NCBI RefSeq assembly: GCF_901827205.1
Contig: NZ_LR594675.1
Span: forward strand, 1,488,001-1,552,000
Length of the DNA: 64,000 nucleotides
Origin: Variovorax sp. PBS-H4
GTDB taxonomy: Bacteria; Pseudomonadota; Gammaproteobacteria; Burkholderiales; Burkholderiaceae_C
Direction: 5' to 3'
The translations under genes were made by a program, and so were the position numbers. Position 1 is the stretch's first letter; each line of letters begins with the position of its first letter. Positions 16,576 through 25,023 of this stretch are shown piece after piece. The notes beneath the pieces were generated by a model. That model did not search any database. It was not told where the DNA came from and worked only from the letters and a program-made list of their open reading frames with translations.

Positions 16576-16869
16576 TCAGGGGGAGAAGGGCTTGTACGGC
16601 TTCGCCTCGAATCGAATGGCCGACTTGGCGCGTGCACGCTCGGCCTCGATTTCCCGGTCGCGAGGATCGGCCGCGGTCACCAGCGAATCGATCAGTGTCC
16701 GCGCCGTGGCCGCGACGTCATCCACGGCGCGTTGGAAGGCTTCCTGGTTGAGCTTCGACGGGCTCTTGAAGCCGCTGAGCTTGCGCACGAACTGAAGCGA
16801 AGCGGCGCGTACTTCTTCATCCGTGGCGGGCGGTTCGAAGTTAAACAGGGTCTTGATGTTCCGGCACAT
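16576..16869 (-). CDS. DUF2277 family protein
   Basis: 97-residue cytoplasmic protein. It begins MCRNIKTLFNFEPPATDEEV, the very conserved start of DUF2277, a small family of unknown function, and ends in a basic AKPYKPFSP tail. ATG 16869 is chosen because the family begins exactly at this methionine; the frame is open about 66 codons further upstream, but that part resembles no protein. Mostly helical and charged, with no membrane segment. It sits between the thioesterase and tRNA-Pro. Confidence 0.85.
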   Translation of the reverse strand: MCRNIKTLFNFEPPATDEEVRAASLQFVRKLSGFKSPSKLNQEAFQRAVDDVAATARTLIDSLVTAADPRDREIEAERARAKSAIRFEAKPYKPFSP

Positions 16870-17077
16870 GGTCGCTCCATGGAAAGGGCGGATCAACAGG
16901 ATGTCTGCGACGATGGATAGAAGGATACGCAGCTTGGGGCGTTGACGCGCGGGCGGCTCGCCTGTTCGAACCCGGGCCTTGTACGCGGTCACGAGCGTGG
17001 AAGCCATGGGGTCGACGAATCGTCGCTGAGACTCTGCCGAGCACGGGGCAAAGAACGACAGCTTCAAACTGCCAAAT

Positions 17078-17154
17078 TGGTCGGGGTGAGAGGATTCGAA
17101 CCTCCGGCCTCTACGTCCCGAACGTAGCGCTCTACCAGGCTAAGCTACACCCCG
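17078..17154 (-). tRNA. tRNA-Pro (anticodon CGG)
   Basis: On the minus strand a 77-base cloverleaf begins CGGGGTG and ends CACCCCG, giving seven paired acceptor bases, then discriminator A and an encoded CCA. The anticodon arm is CTACG-TTCGGGA-CGTAG, so the anticodon is CGG, reading CCG (proline), with G37 as in other proline tRNAs. The T arm contains GGTTCGAATCC. No integrase or repeated tRNA end lies next to it. Confidence 0.96.
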
Positions 17155-17203
17155 ATGGTTGCGTGAAAAAGAATCGACCTTCGAGGCCCACTGTCGTGAG
17201 GTG

Positions 17204-18196
17204 TCAGGCGCGCCGCTCAAGCAACTGAGCCGCCAATTGTAGCAAACCCGCAGAGTGCGAATTGGCCGGAAAGCCGGCCAGCGCGTCGATCGCGCGCTGG
17301 GCTTCGGCGGCGGCGGCCGCGCGCGTGGCGTCCAGGGCACCGGTTTCGCGCACGATGGCGACGATCCGAGGCAGCTGCGCGGTGTCGCCGGCTTCGATCG
17401 CGCTACGGATGAGATCGCGCTCGGCTGGGGTGCCGCGCTGCATCGCCAGGATCAGGGGGAGGGTTGTCTTGCCTTCGCGCAGGTCGTCGCCGACGTTCTT
17501 GCCGGTCTCGCTCGCATCTCCTGCGTAGTCGAGCACGTCGTCGATCACCTGGAAGGCGGTGCCAAGCGCGCGACCGTAGGCCGCACAGGCTTCTTCCGTT
17601 TCCGGTGCAACGCCGGCCAGCACCGCAGCCAGGCGGGTGCTGGCCTCGAACAGCTTGGCGGTCTTCGAGCGGATGACCCGAAGATAGGCCTCTTCGTCGA
17701 GCGAGGCGTCGTGCATGTTCATCAGCTGCAGCACCTCGCCCTCGGCGATCACGTTGGTGGCTTCGGCCAGGATCTCCATGACGCGGACGTCGTGGGCGTC
17801 CAGCATCATCTGGAAGGCCCGCGAATAGAGGAAGTCGCCTACCAGCACGCTGGCCGGGTTGCCGAAGGACTCGTTGGCAGTGGGACGGCCGCGCCGCAGC
17901 GTGGACTCGTCGACGACGTCGTCGTGCAGCAAGGTCGCGGTGTGAATGAATTCCACGACAGCGGCGAGGTTGAATCGCTGCTCGCCCTGATAGCCCAACG
18001 CGCCTGCCATCAGCAGCAGCAGAGCGGGGCGCAACCGCTTGCCGCCCGCCGAGATGATGTACTGCGATACCTGACGCACCAGCGGGACGCCGGTGTCGAG
18101 GCGGCGGGCGATCACGAGATCGACCCCGGCCATGTCCTCGGCAATGAGGCTGAGCACGGCGGTGGCGGGGGAGTTATCGGCGGGGGGAGCTGACAA
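17204..18196 (-). CDS. ispB: Polyprenyl (octaprenyl) diphosphate synthase
   Basis: Trans-prenyltransferase making the ubiquinone side chain. The two Asp-rich motifs are LLHDDVVDESTLRRGRP and FQVIDDVLDYAGD, and the conserved GGKRLRPALLLL lies upstream. The start is uncertain: an ATG at 18286 gives 360 residues, but its first 30 residues look non-coding (Pro/Arg-rich). A TTG at 18196 (MSAPPADNSPATAV) gives 330 residues, closer to the family length of about 322. I use the TTG. Neither has a clear ribosome site. Divergent from rplU as in many betaproteobacteria and E. coli. Confidence 0.9.
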   Translation of the reverse strand: MSAPPADNSPATAVLSLIAEDMAGVDLVIARRLDTGVPLVRQVSQYIISAGGKRLRPALLLLMAGALGYQGEQRFNLAAVVEFIHTATLLHDDVVDESTLRRGRPTANESFGNPASVLVGDFLYSRAFQMMLDAHDVRVMEILAEATNVIAEGEVLQLMNMHDASLDEEAYLRVIRSKTAKLFEASTRLAAVLAGVAPETEEACAAYGRALGTAFQVIDDVLDYAGDASETGKNVGDDLREGKTTLPLILAMQRGTPAERDLIRSAIEAGDTAQLPRIVAIVRETGALDATRAAAAAEAQRAIDALAGFPANSHSAGLLQLAAQLLERRA

Positions 18197-18320
18197 GGCG
18201 AAGGCGCTCGTGCGCTGCTTGGGGAGAACGGCCGGCCGCGGCCGGAACGCGCAGATTATAGGGAGCCGGGTCCTCACGGAACCCATGCAACCGGGCGGAT
18301 CTTCTGAAAAACGCCCTTCG

Positions 18321-18329
18321 TGCTAGAAT
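18321..18329 (+). promoter_or_regulatory. Extended -10 promoter of rplU-rpmA
   Basis: TGCTAGAAT fits an extended -10 (TGn + TAGAAT, five of six matches to TATAAT), 50 bases before the rplU ATG. No good -35 hexamer is at the usual distance, as often for extended -10 promoters. It lies in the short gap between divergent ispB and rplU. Confidence 0.55.
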
Positions 18330-18379
18330 CTTGGGCTCTGCGGAATTCGCCGTAGAGCCATCTTCCTCAAGAGGTTTAT

Positions 18380-18691
18380 ATGTACGCGGTCATAAAAACC
18401 GGCGGCAAGCAGTATCGCGTTGCTTCCGGCGAAAAAATTAAAGTAGAACAGATTGCTGCGGACGTAGGCCAGGAAATCGTGATCGATCAAGTGCTCGCAG
18501 TCGGCGACGGCAGCGCTCTCAAGATCGGCACGCCCCTGGTGTCCGGCGCAACGGTCACGGTCACCGTGCTGTCGCATGGCAAGCACGACAAGGTCCGCAT
18601 CTTCAAGATGCGCCGTCGCAAGCACTATCAAAAACGTCAAGGCCATCGCCAGCAGTTCACGGAGCTGCAAATCGGCGCGATCGCCGGCTAA
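18380..18691 (+). CDS. rplU: 50S ribosomal protein L21
   Basis: 103 residues, exactly the usual L21 length. It starts MYAVIKTGGKQYRVASGEKI and ends with the conserved KRRKHYQKRQGHRQ-type basic stretch. It binds 23S rRNA in the large subunit. An AGAGG site at 18370-18374 precedes the ATG. rpmA follows after 12 bases. Confidence 0.98.
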   Translation: MYAVIKTGGKQYRVASGEKIKVEQIAADVGQEIVIDQVLAVGDGSALKIGTPLVSGATVTVTVLSHGKHDKVRIFKMRRRKHYQKRQGHRQQFTELQIGAIAG

Positions 18692-18703
18692 GGAGCTGAC
18701 ACC

Positions 18704-18961
18704 ATGGCACAGAAAAAAGGCGGCGGCTCTACGCGGAACGGGCGTGATTCCAAGCCCAAGATGCTCGGCGTGAAGGCTTTCGGCGGCGAGTTGATCAGCG
18801 CAGGCTCGATCATCGTGCGCCAGCGTGGCACCCAGTTCCACCCCGGCACCAACGTTGGCGTGGGCAAGGACCACACGTTGTTTGCCCTGGTCGACGGCCA
18901 CGTGACCTTCGGCGCCAAGGGCGCGCTCAACAAGCATACGGTCAGCGTGACGCCGGCCTGA
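18704..18961 (+). CDS. rpmA: 50S ribosomal protein L27
   Basis: 85 residues, the standard L27 length, starting MAQKKGGGSTRNGRDSKPK and containing GGELISAGSIIVRQRGT. L27 reaches the peptidyl-transferase centre. Classic partner of rplU; a hairpin terminator follows 22 bases after the stop. Confidence 0.98.
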   Translation: MAQKKGGGSTRNGRDSKPKMLGVKAFGGELISAGSIIVRQRGTQFHPGTNVGVGKDHTLFALVDGHVTFGAKGALNKHTVSVTPA

Positions 18962-18983
18962 GCCCGTCACTTCGATCAGCTCG

Positions 18984-19013
18984 AAGCCCCGCTTTGTCGG
19001 GGCTTCTTCATTT
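18984..19013 (+). terminator. Intrinsic terminator after rpmA
   Basis: AAGCCCCG (18984-18991) pairs perfectly with CGGGGCTT (18998-19005) around a six-base loop, followed by CTTCATTT. It would partly end rplU-rpmA transcription before obgE and proB, lowering their level relative to the ribosomal proteins. Confidence 0.75.
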
Positions 19014-19029
19014 GTAAACTGGACATCTC

Positions 19030-20082
19030 ATGAAGTTCGTGGACGAAGCCTTCATCGACATCGCCGCTGGCGATGGCGGCAACGGCTGCGTGTCGTTCCG
19101 CCATGAGAAGTACAAGGAATTCGGGGGCCCCGACGGTGGTGACGGGGGGCGCGGCGGCCATGTTTTCGCTGTGGCAGACCCCAATCTCAACACCCTGGTG
19201 GATTTCCGCTTCTCGCGCCGCCATGAGGCGAGGCGCGGGCAGCACGGCATGGGCTCGGACATGTTCGGCGCCGCAGGCGACGACATCACGCTCAAGATGC
19301 CGGTGGGCACCATCATCAGCGATGCCGAGACTGGCGAGGTGCTGTTCGAACTGTTGACGCCCGGCGAGACGATCATCATTGCCAAGGGCGGCGACGGCGG
19401 CTTCGGCAACCTGCGCTACAAGAGCGCCATCAATCGTGCTCCACGCCAGAAGACGCCGGGCTGGCCCGGCGAACGCAAGAGCCTCAAGCTCGAGCTGAAG
19501 GTACTGGCCGACGTCGGCCTCCTGGGCATGCCCAATGCCGGCAAGTCCACGCTCATCAGCGCGGTTTCAAATGCGCGCCCTCGCATCGCCGACTACCCTT
19601 TCACAACGCTGCATCCCAACTTGGGCGTGGTGCGCGTGGGACCCGAGCAAAGCTTCGTGGTCGCCGACTTGCCAGGACTGATCGAAGGGGCGTCCGAAGG
19701 CGCCGGGCTGGGCCACCAGTTCCTGCGCCATCTGCAGCGCACGCGGCTGCTGCTGCATGTGGTGGATCTGGCTCCCTTCGACGAGACCGATCCTGTCGCG
19801 CAGGCCAAGGCCATCGTCGGCGAGCTCAAGAAGTACGACGCGGCGCTGTACGAGAAGCCGCGCTGGCTGGTGCTCAACAAGCTGGACATGATCCCGGCTG
19901 AGGAGCGAGCCACGAAGGTGAAGGACTTCGTCAAGCGGCTGCGTTTCAAGGGCCCCGTGTTCGAGATCTCCGCGCTGACGCGGGAGGGTTGCGAGACGCT
20001 GGTGAAGGCGGTCTATCAGCACGTCAAGGCGCAGCAGGTCGCCGAGCAGCCGCCGATCGAGATCGATCCCCGCTTCGCCTGA
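19030..20082 (+). CDS. obgE: GTPase ObgE/CgtA
   Basis: 350-residue ribosome-associated GTPase for large-subunit maturation. The glycine-rich Obg domain covers residues 1-160 (DIAAGDGGNGCVSFRHEKY). The G domain has G1 GMPNAGKSTLI, G3 DLPGLIEGAS and G4 NKLD. The acidic C-terminal tail of some Obg proteins is short here. It lies 68 bases after rpmA, beyond the terminator hairpin, in the common rplU-rpmA-obgE-proB order. Confidence 0.97.
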   Translation: MKFVDEAFIDIAAGDGGNGCVSFRHEKYKEFGGPDGGDGGRGGHVFAVADPNLNTLVDFRFSRRHEARRGQHGMGSDMFGAAGDDITLKMPVGTIISDAETGEVLFELLTPGETIIIAKGGDGGFGNLRYKSAINRAPRQKTPGWPGERKSLKLELKVLADVGLLGMPNAGKSTLISAVSNARPRIADYPFTTLHPNLGVVRVGPEQSFVVADLPGLIEGASEGAGLGHQFLRHLQRTRLLLHVVDLAPFDETDPVAQAKAIVGELKKYDAALYEKPRWLVLNKLDMIPAEERATKVKDFVKRLRFKGPVFEISALTREGCETLVKAVYQHVKAQQVAEQPPIEIDPRFA

Positions 20083-20097
20083 CCGACTGCAACGCCC

Positions 20098-21228
20098 ATG
20101 ACTGCCTCTACCGCTTTGCGCGATGCCCGCCGCCTTGTCGTCAAGGTGGGGTCCAGCCTGGTCACGAACGACGGCCGCGGTCTCGACGATCAGGCCATCG
20201 GCGAGTGGTGCCGCCAGCTTGCTGCCCTGGTGCGTGATGGCCGCGAGGTCGTGATGGTGTCCAGCGGGGCCATTGCCGAGGGCATGAAGCGCCTGGGTTG
20301 GCGCACGCGGCCGCACGAGGTCCATGAGCTGCAGGCCGCGGCAGCTGTAGGCCAGATGGGCCTGGCTCAGATCTACGAGACCAAACTGCGCGAGAACGGG
20401 CTGGGCAGCGCCCAGGTGCTGCTGACCCACGCCGACCTCGCCGACCGCGAGCGCTACCTGAACGCTCGATCCACGCTGGTGACCTTGCTCGCCCTGGGCG
20501 TTGTGCCGGTCATCAACGAGAACGACACGGTCGTCAACGACGAGATCAAGTTCGGCGACAACGACACATTGGGTGCGCTGGTCGCGAACCTTGTGGAGGC
20601 CGATGCGCTGGTCATCCTCACCGACCAGAAGGGTCTCTATTCCGCCGATCCGCGCAAGAACCCCGATGCGCGCTTCGTGCACGAGGCCGCCGCAGGAGAT
20701 CCCGCCCTGGAGGCGATGGCGGGCGGGGCCGGCAGCAGCATCGGCCGGGGCGGCATGATCACCAAGATCCTGGCTGCGAAGCGCGCCGCAGGCTCGGGCG
20801 CATCAACCGTCATCGCCTGGGGCCGCGAGCCCGATGCCCTGCTGCGGCTGTCGCGCGGCGAGCCCATCGGCACCCTGCTGGTGGCGCAGACCGCCAAGCA
20901 CCAGGCTCGCAAGCGCTGGATGGCGGATCACCTTCAGCTGCGCGGCTCGGTCACCGTTGATCCGGGCGCCGCGGCCAAGGTGCGGGGCGAAGGCAAGAGC
21001 CTGCTGCCCATCGGCATGACCGGCGTCGACGGCGAGTTCTCGCGCGGCGACGTGATCGCAGTCAGGGACGCGGCCGGTACCGAACTGGCCCGCGGGCTTG
21101 CCAATTACTCGAGCGCCGAGGCGCGGCTGCTGTGCCGCAAGCCATCCGCAGAATTCGAGCGCCTGCTCGGCTATGTGGCGGAACCGGAAATGGTGCACCG
21201 GGACAACATGGTCCTGATGCCCGGCTGA
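20098..21228 (+). CDS. proB: Glutamate 5-kinase
   Basis: 376-residue enzyme phosphorylating glutamate in the first step of proline synthesis. The amino-acid kinase domain covers about residues 1-260 (VVKVGSSLVTN, VSSGAIAEGM, INENDTVVNDEIKFGDNDTL). The C-terminal PUA domain (GSVTVDPGAAAKVRGEGKSL) is present, as in E. coli ProB. Only 15 bases from obgE, so co-transcribed. Confidence 0.97.
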   Translation: MTASTALRDARRLVVKVGSSLVTNDGRGLDDQAIGEWCRQLAALVRDGREVVMVSSGAIAEGMKRLGWRTRPHEVHELQAAAAVGQMGLAQIYETKLRENGLGSAQVLLTHADLADRERYLNARSTLVTLLALGVVPVINENDTVVNDEIKFGDNDTLGALVANLVEADALVILTDQKGLYSADPRKNPDARFVHEAAAGDPALEAMAGGAGSSIGRGGMITKILAAKRAAGSGASTVIAWGREPDALLRLSRGEPIGTLLVAQTAKHQARKRWMADHLQLRGSVTVDPGAAAKVRGEGKSLLPIGMTGVDGEFSRGDVIAVRDAAGTELARGLANYSSAEARLLCRKPSAEFERLLGYVAEPEMVHRDNMVLMPG

Positions 21229-21232
21229 AGAC

Positions 21233-21787
21233 TCAGGGGAGCTCGCGCAGCGGGTTCTTCATCTGCTGGACCATCTCTCGTACCGACGCGCGCGGCGCGT
21301 GGCCGCGGCAGACGCCCTGCAGCGCCAGCTCCTTGGCATAGCGCGAGTTGCGGTCGTCGATGCGCTTCCATTCCGGTGTCTTCGCGACTTGCCAGGCCCC
21401 ATCGCCGTAGCGGGCGTACTGCTTGACCTCTTCCGAGGCACAGCGGATGCCTTCATAGAAGGCGTTGGTGCCGCCGCCCATCTTGCTGTTTGCCACCACC
21501 ACGTAGCGGACCACGCCATCGCCCGTGACGCTGAGCGTGGCCGGGTCGACGCCGAACTTGAGCGACGAGTAGGCCGGCATCTCGATCGGGATCAACCGGC
21601 TCTCGCTGAAGGCGGGAGGCGGCGGCACTTCGGCTTCCTTCCACTCGTCGGCCTGAGCAGTGATCTTGGGCGGCGGCGGCATGCCGGCCTGGGCCCAGTC
21701 TGGATTGTCCGTGTCCCTGGCTGTCGACCCGCAGGCGGCCAGCGCACTTGCGAGGGCGAGCACCAGGAGGGGCCTAGCGCGGCGCAT
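21233..21787 (-). CDS. CNP1-like family lipoprotein
   Basis: 184-residue predicted lipoprotein of the CNP1-like family, named after a meningococcal protein and of unknown function. The signal MRRARPLLVLALASALAAC gives a lipobox at AAC (Cys19). The mature protein contains VVANSKMGGGTNAFYEGIRC and SRYAKELALQGVC. The start at 21787 overlaps the end of rppH by 14 bases, so it is translated from the rppH transcript. Convergent with proB. Confidence 0.85.
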   Translation of the reverse strand: MRRARPLLVLALASALAACGSTARDTDNPDWAQAGMPPPPKITAQADEWKEAEVPPPPAFSESRLIPIEMPAYSSLKFGVDPATLSVTGDGVVRYVVVANSKMGGGTNAFYEGIRCASEEVKQYARYGDGAWQVAKTPEWKRIDDRNSRYAKELALQGVCRGHAPRASVREMVQQMKNPLRELP

Positions 21788-22433
21788 GAAGAGGGTCGTT
21801 GGTCGAGGACGGATCGGGCGCGGGACGAGGAGCATTAGGATTCGGATCGAAGCTTGCCCCGGGGGGCAGTTCGAAGTTGGGTTCATGGCCTGGGCCGGGA
21901 GGGTGTCGCTCGAATTCGCGAGCGCGCACGTTGCTGCGCAAGAAGCGGTTGCGGAAGTCTTGGCGAGGCAGGTAGCGAGCCAGTTCGGTCAGCGCCATCT
22001 CGTACACGCCGCGCTTGAATTCGACCACTACATCCAGCGGGACCCAGTAGTCGTGCCAGCGCCAAGCGTCGAATTCGGGGTGGTCGGTGGCGCGAAGGTT
22101 CAGGTCCCAGTCGTGGCCGATGAGCTGCAGCAGATACCAGATCTGCTTCTGGCCCTTGTAGTGCCCGCGAGCGTCACGGCGGATGAACCGGTCCGGCACC
22201 TCGTAGCGCAACCAGTCGCGGGTACGGGCCACGATGCGCACGTGCTCCGGCTGGAGTCCGACTTCTTCGTGCAGTTCCCGGAACATGGCTTGCTCGGGAC
22301 TCTCGCCGCGATCGATGCCGCCTTGCGGGAACTGCCAGGAGTGGGTGCGGATGCGCTTGCCCCAGAAAACCTGGTTCTTCTGGTTGAGCAGGATGATGCC
22401 GACGTTGGGCCTGAAGCCGTCGCGGTCGAGCAT
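21774..22433 (-). CDS. rppH: RNA pyrophosphohydrolase (Nudix)
   Basis: 219-residue Nudix enzyme removing 5' pyrophosphate from mRNA to start RNase E decay. It begins MLDRDGFRPNVGIILLNQ. The Nudix box GGIDRGESPEQAMFRELHEE continues VGL, matching GX5EX7REUXEEXGU. Residues beyond ~160 form a Pro-rich tail that makes it longer than E. coli RppH (176). Divergent from proS with 132 bases between, as in many betaproteobacteria. Confidence 0.95.
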   Translation of the reverse strand: MLDRDGFRPNVGIILLNQKNQVFWGKRIRTHSWQFPQGGIDRGESPEQAMFRELHEEVGLQPEHVRIVARTRDWLRYEVPDRFIRRDARGHYKGQKQIWYLLQLIGHDWDLNLRATDHPEFDAWRWHDYWVPLDVVVEFKRGVYEMALTELARYLPRQDFRNRFLRSNVRAREFERHPPGPGHEPNFELPPGASFDPNPNAPRPAPDPSSTNDPLHAPR

Positions 22434-22464
22434 AATCAAACCCCAATTTTTTTGAACTGAGTCG

Positions 22465-22492
22465 ATTATGCATGCCGGGTCGCACTCGGCAA
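22465..22492 (-). promoter_or_regulatory. Candidate rppH promoter
   Basis: The minus strand reads TTGCCG (22487-22492), 16 bases, CATAAT (22465-22470, five of six), about 32 bases before the rppH ATG at 22433. It lies in the rppH/proS divergent gap. Confidence 0.4.
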
Positions 22493-22565
22493 AGCGACCG
22501 GTTCCGTAGGCGCCGCCTGGGCGCCTCATCCCCTGTGCCCTTACCTGGATTCCTCCTGCGCAACG

Positions 22566-24311
22566 ATGAAAGCTTCCCGATTCTTTATCTCCACCCTCAA
22601 GGAAGCGCCGGCGGATGCCGAGGTCGCGAGCCACCGGCTGATGCTGCGTGCCGGCATGATCAAGAAGCTGGGAACCGGGATCTACACCTACATGCCGATG
22701 GGGCTGCGCGTGATCCGCAAGGTCGAGGCCATCGTGCGCGAAGAAATGAACCGCGCCGGCGCCGTCGAGCTCACCATGCCCGTGGTGCAACCGGCCGAGC
22801 TGTGGGAGGAGAGCGGCCGCTTCCAGGCCTATGGTCCCGAGCTCCTGCGTATCAAGGACCGGCATGAGCGTGGCTTCGTCGTGCAGCCGACCAGCGAAGA
22901 GGTCGTGACCGACATCGCCCGCCAGGAGATTCGCAGCTACAAGCAGTTGCCGAAGAACTTCTACCAGATCCAGACCAAGTTCCGTGATGAGCGCCGTCCG
23001 CGCTTCGGATTGATGCGCGGGCGCGAATTCATCATGAAGGACGCCTACAGCTTCGACCGCGATCTCGAGAGCGCCAAGGCGAGCTACAAGGTCATGGCGG
23101 ACGCCTACCGCCGGATCTTCGACCGCTTCGGGCTGCGCTATCGCGCGGTGGCAGCAGACAGCGGCGCCATCGGCGGCGACGTCAGCCAGGAATTCCAGGT
23201 GATCGCAGCCACCGGCGAGGATGCGATCGTCTACTGCCCGGGCAGCGACTATGCGGCCAACATGGAAAAGGCCGAGGCGCTGGCGCCTGCCGGCCCTCGG
23301 CCCGCGCCCGCCCAGCCGCTGGCGAAGACCCCCACCCCTGGCAAGGCCACCTGCGAGGAGGTGGCCGAGCTGCTGGACGTGCCGCTCTCGACCACCGTCA
23401 AGTCGCTCGTGCTGGCGACCGACAAGCTCGGCGCGGACGGGGCGATCGAAGGCCCGCAGGTCTGGTTGCTGCTGGTGCGCGGCGACCACGACATGAACGA
23501 GATCAAGGTGAGCAAGGTGCCGGGCCTGGACCAGGGCTTCCGCTTCGCAACCAGCGCCGAGATCGACGAGCACTTCGGCTGCAAGCCCGGCTACCTCGGC
23601 CCGCTCGGCCTGAAGCAGCCGGTCAAGCTGGTCGCCGATCGCGAGGTGGCGGTGATGGCCGACTGGATCACCGGCGCCAACGAGGTCGACTTCCACATGA
23701 CCGGCGTCAACTGGGGCCGCGACCTGCCCGAGCCCGATCTGGTGGCCGACATCCGCAACGTGGTCGCTGGCGACCTCTCGCCGGACGGCAAGGGCGTGCT
23801 GGCGATCGAGCGGGGCATCGAAATCGGCCACGTGTTCGTCCTCGGCACCAAGTACAGCAAGCCGATGAACGCCACCTTCCTCGACGAGGCCGGCAAGCCG
23901 CAGTACCTCGAGATGGGCTGCTACGGCATCGGTGTCACGCGCCTGCCGGCGGCCGCCATCGAGCAGAACAACGACGAGCGCGGGATCATCTGGCCTGACG
24001 CCATTGCGCCCTTCACCGTGGTGCTGTGCCCCATCGGCATGGACCGCAGTGCCGAAGTCAAGCAGGTCGCCGAGGCGCTGTATGAGGAACTGCTCGCGGC
24101 CGGCGTGGACGTGCTGCTCGACGACCGCGGAGAGCGTCCGGGCGCGATGTTCGCCGACTGGGAATTGATCGGCGTGCCGCACCGTCTGGTGATCTCCGAT
24201 CGCGGCATCAAGGAAGGCCAGTACGAGTACCAGCACCGCCGTGACACGGCCGCCATCAAGGTGCCTGCCTCGGACGCGGCAGCGTTCGTCAAGGGCAAAC
24301 TGGCGGCATGA
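22566..24311 (+). CDS. proS: Prolyl-tRNA synthetase (bacterial type, with editing domain)
   Basis: 581-residue class II synthetase charging tRNA-Pro. It begins MKASRFFISTLKEAPADAEV. The catalytic core (LMLRAGMIKKLGTGIYTYMP; FRDERRPRFGLMRGREF) is interrupted at about 230-400 by the YbaK-like editing insertion that clears Ala-tRNA-Pro. The anticodon-binding domain is C-terminal. The matching tRNA-Pro(CGG) gene is 5 kb upstream. Confidence 0.97.
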   Translation: MKASRFFISTLKEAPADAEVASHRLMLRAGMIKKLGTGIYTYMPMGLRVIRKVEAIVREEMNRAGAVELTMPVVQPAELWEESGRFQAYGPELLRIKDRHERGFVVQPTSEEVVTDIARQEIRSYKQLPKNFYQIQTKFRDERRPRFGLMRGREFIMKDAYSFDRDLESAKASYKVMADAYRRIFDRFGLRYRAVAADSGAIGGDVSQEFQVIAATGEDAIVYCPGSDYAANMEKAEALAPAGPRPAPAQPLAKTPTPGKATCEEVAELLDVPLSTTVKSLVLATDKLGADGAIEGPQVWLLLVRGDHDMNEIKVSKVPGLDQGFRFATSAEIDEHFGCKPGYLGPLGLKQPVKLVADREVAVMADWITGANEVDFHMTGVNWGRDLPEPDLVADIRNVVAGDLSPDGKGVLAIERGIEIGHVFVLGTKYSKPMNATFLDEAGKPQYLEMGCYGIGVTRLPAAAIEQNNDERGIIWPDAIAPFTVVLCPIGMDRSAEVKQVAEALYEELLAAGVDVLLDDRGERPGAMFADWELIGVPHRLVISDRGIKEGQYEYQHRRDTAAIKVPASDAAAFVKGKLAA

Positions 24312-24369
24312 GCCTTGCGGCTGTTCTGAAGGCGCCCGGCACCGCTGCGCACACGGCTGAGGTTGTCGG

Positions 24370-25008
24370 GTGAGCCTGTCGCGGCGTTCGTGCCTGCTGG
24401 CGGGCGCCGCGGCCGGCACGCTGCCGTTGTGGCCCGGCGTGGCGCATGCGGGCGCGCAGATCGAAGAGCCGCTGATCGACTCGGTACGCAACGCCTTGAG
24501 CGCCTCCATCAGGAGCAGCGCCCCACCGAGACCGGAGTTCAGCGACACCGCCTCGCGGCTGGCCTACCTGCGCTGGCTGGGTGAGATGAGCGAGCGCCTG
24601 AAGAAGAAGATCCCCGGGCACCAGGAACGCATAGAGTTTTTGCAGACCGCGTGGTACGAGAGCAAGCGCGCAGGGCTCGAGGTCAGCCTGGTCCTCGGGC
24701 TCATTCAGGTTGAAAGCAACTTCCGGAAATTTGCCGTATCGAGCGCGGGTGCCCGGGGCCTCATGCAAGTCATGCCATTCTGGACGCGCGTGATCGGCAA
24801 CGGCGATTCCTCGACCCTCTTTCGCATGCAGACCAACCTGCGCTTCGGCTGCGTGATCCTGCGACACTACCTCGACCGCGAAGCTGGCGATCTGTTCATG
24901 ACACTGGGCCGATACAACGGCAGCCGCGGCAAGGCGCCTTACCCGAACGCGGTGTTCTCCAACCAGCGGCTCTGGGTCTTCAACGACCGGCGCGACGATC
25001 GCGGGTAG
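24370..25008 (+). CDS. Lytic transglycosylase, SLT domain
   Basis: 212-residue exported muramidase-like enzyme cleaving peptidoglycan glycan strands. It starts at GTG 24370 with SRRSCLLAGAAAG, a signal sequence that could use Tat. The SLT domain follows: GLIQVESNFRKFAVS with catalytic E115, then GARGLMQVMPFW and LGRYNGSRG. The start lies 58 bases after proS; an ATG at 24308 is out of frame. Typical neighbour of proS in Comamonadaceae, from memory. Confidence 0.9.
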   Translation: MSLSRRSCLLAGAAAGTLPLWPGVAHAGAQIEEPLIDSVRNALSASIRSSAPPRPEFSDTASRLAYLRWLGEMSERLKKKIPGHQERIEFLQTAWYESKRAGLEVSLVLGLIQVESNFRKFAVSSAGARGLMQVMPFWTRVIGNGDSSTLFRMQTNLRFGCVILRHYLDREAGDLFMTLGRYNGSRGKAPYPNAVFSNQRLWVFNDRRDDRG

Positions 25009-25023
25009 CTCGCGCGCTTTGCG

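Noticed and set aside
17078..17154. tRNA-Pro as an integration site of a mobile element
   Set aside because: No integrase and no repeated tRNA 3' end in the surrounding sequence.
21774..24548. Apparent 924-codon frame extending rppH upstream
   Set aside because: The upstream part is antisense to proS; RppH begins at 22433 with its conserved start.
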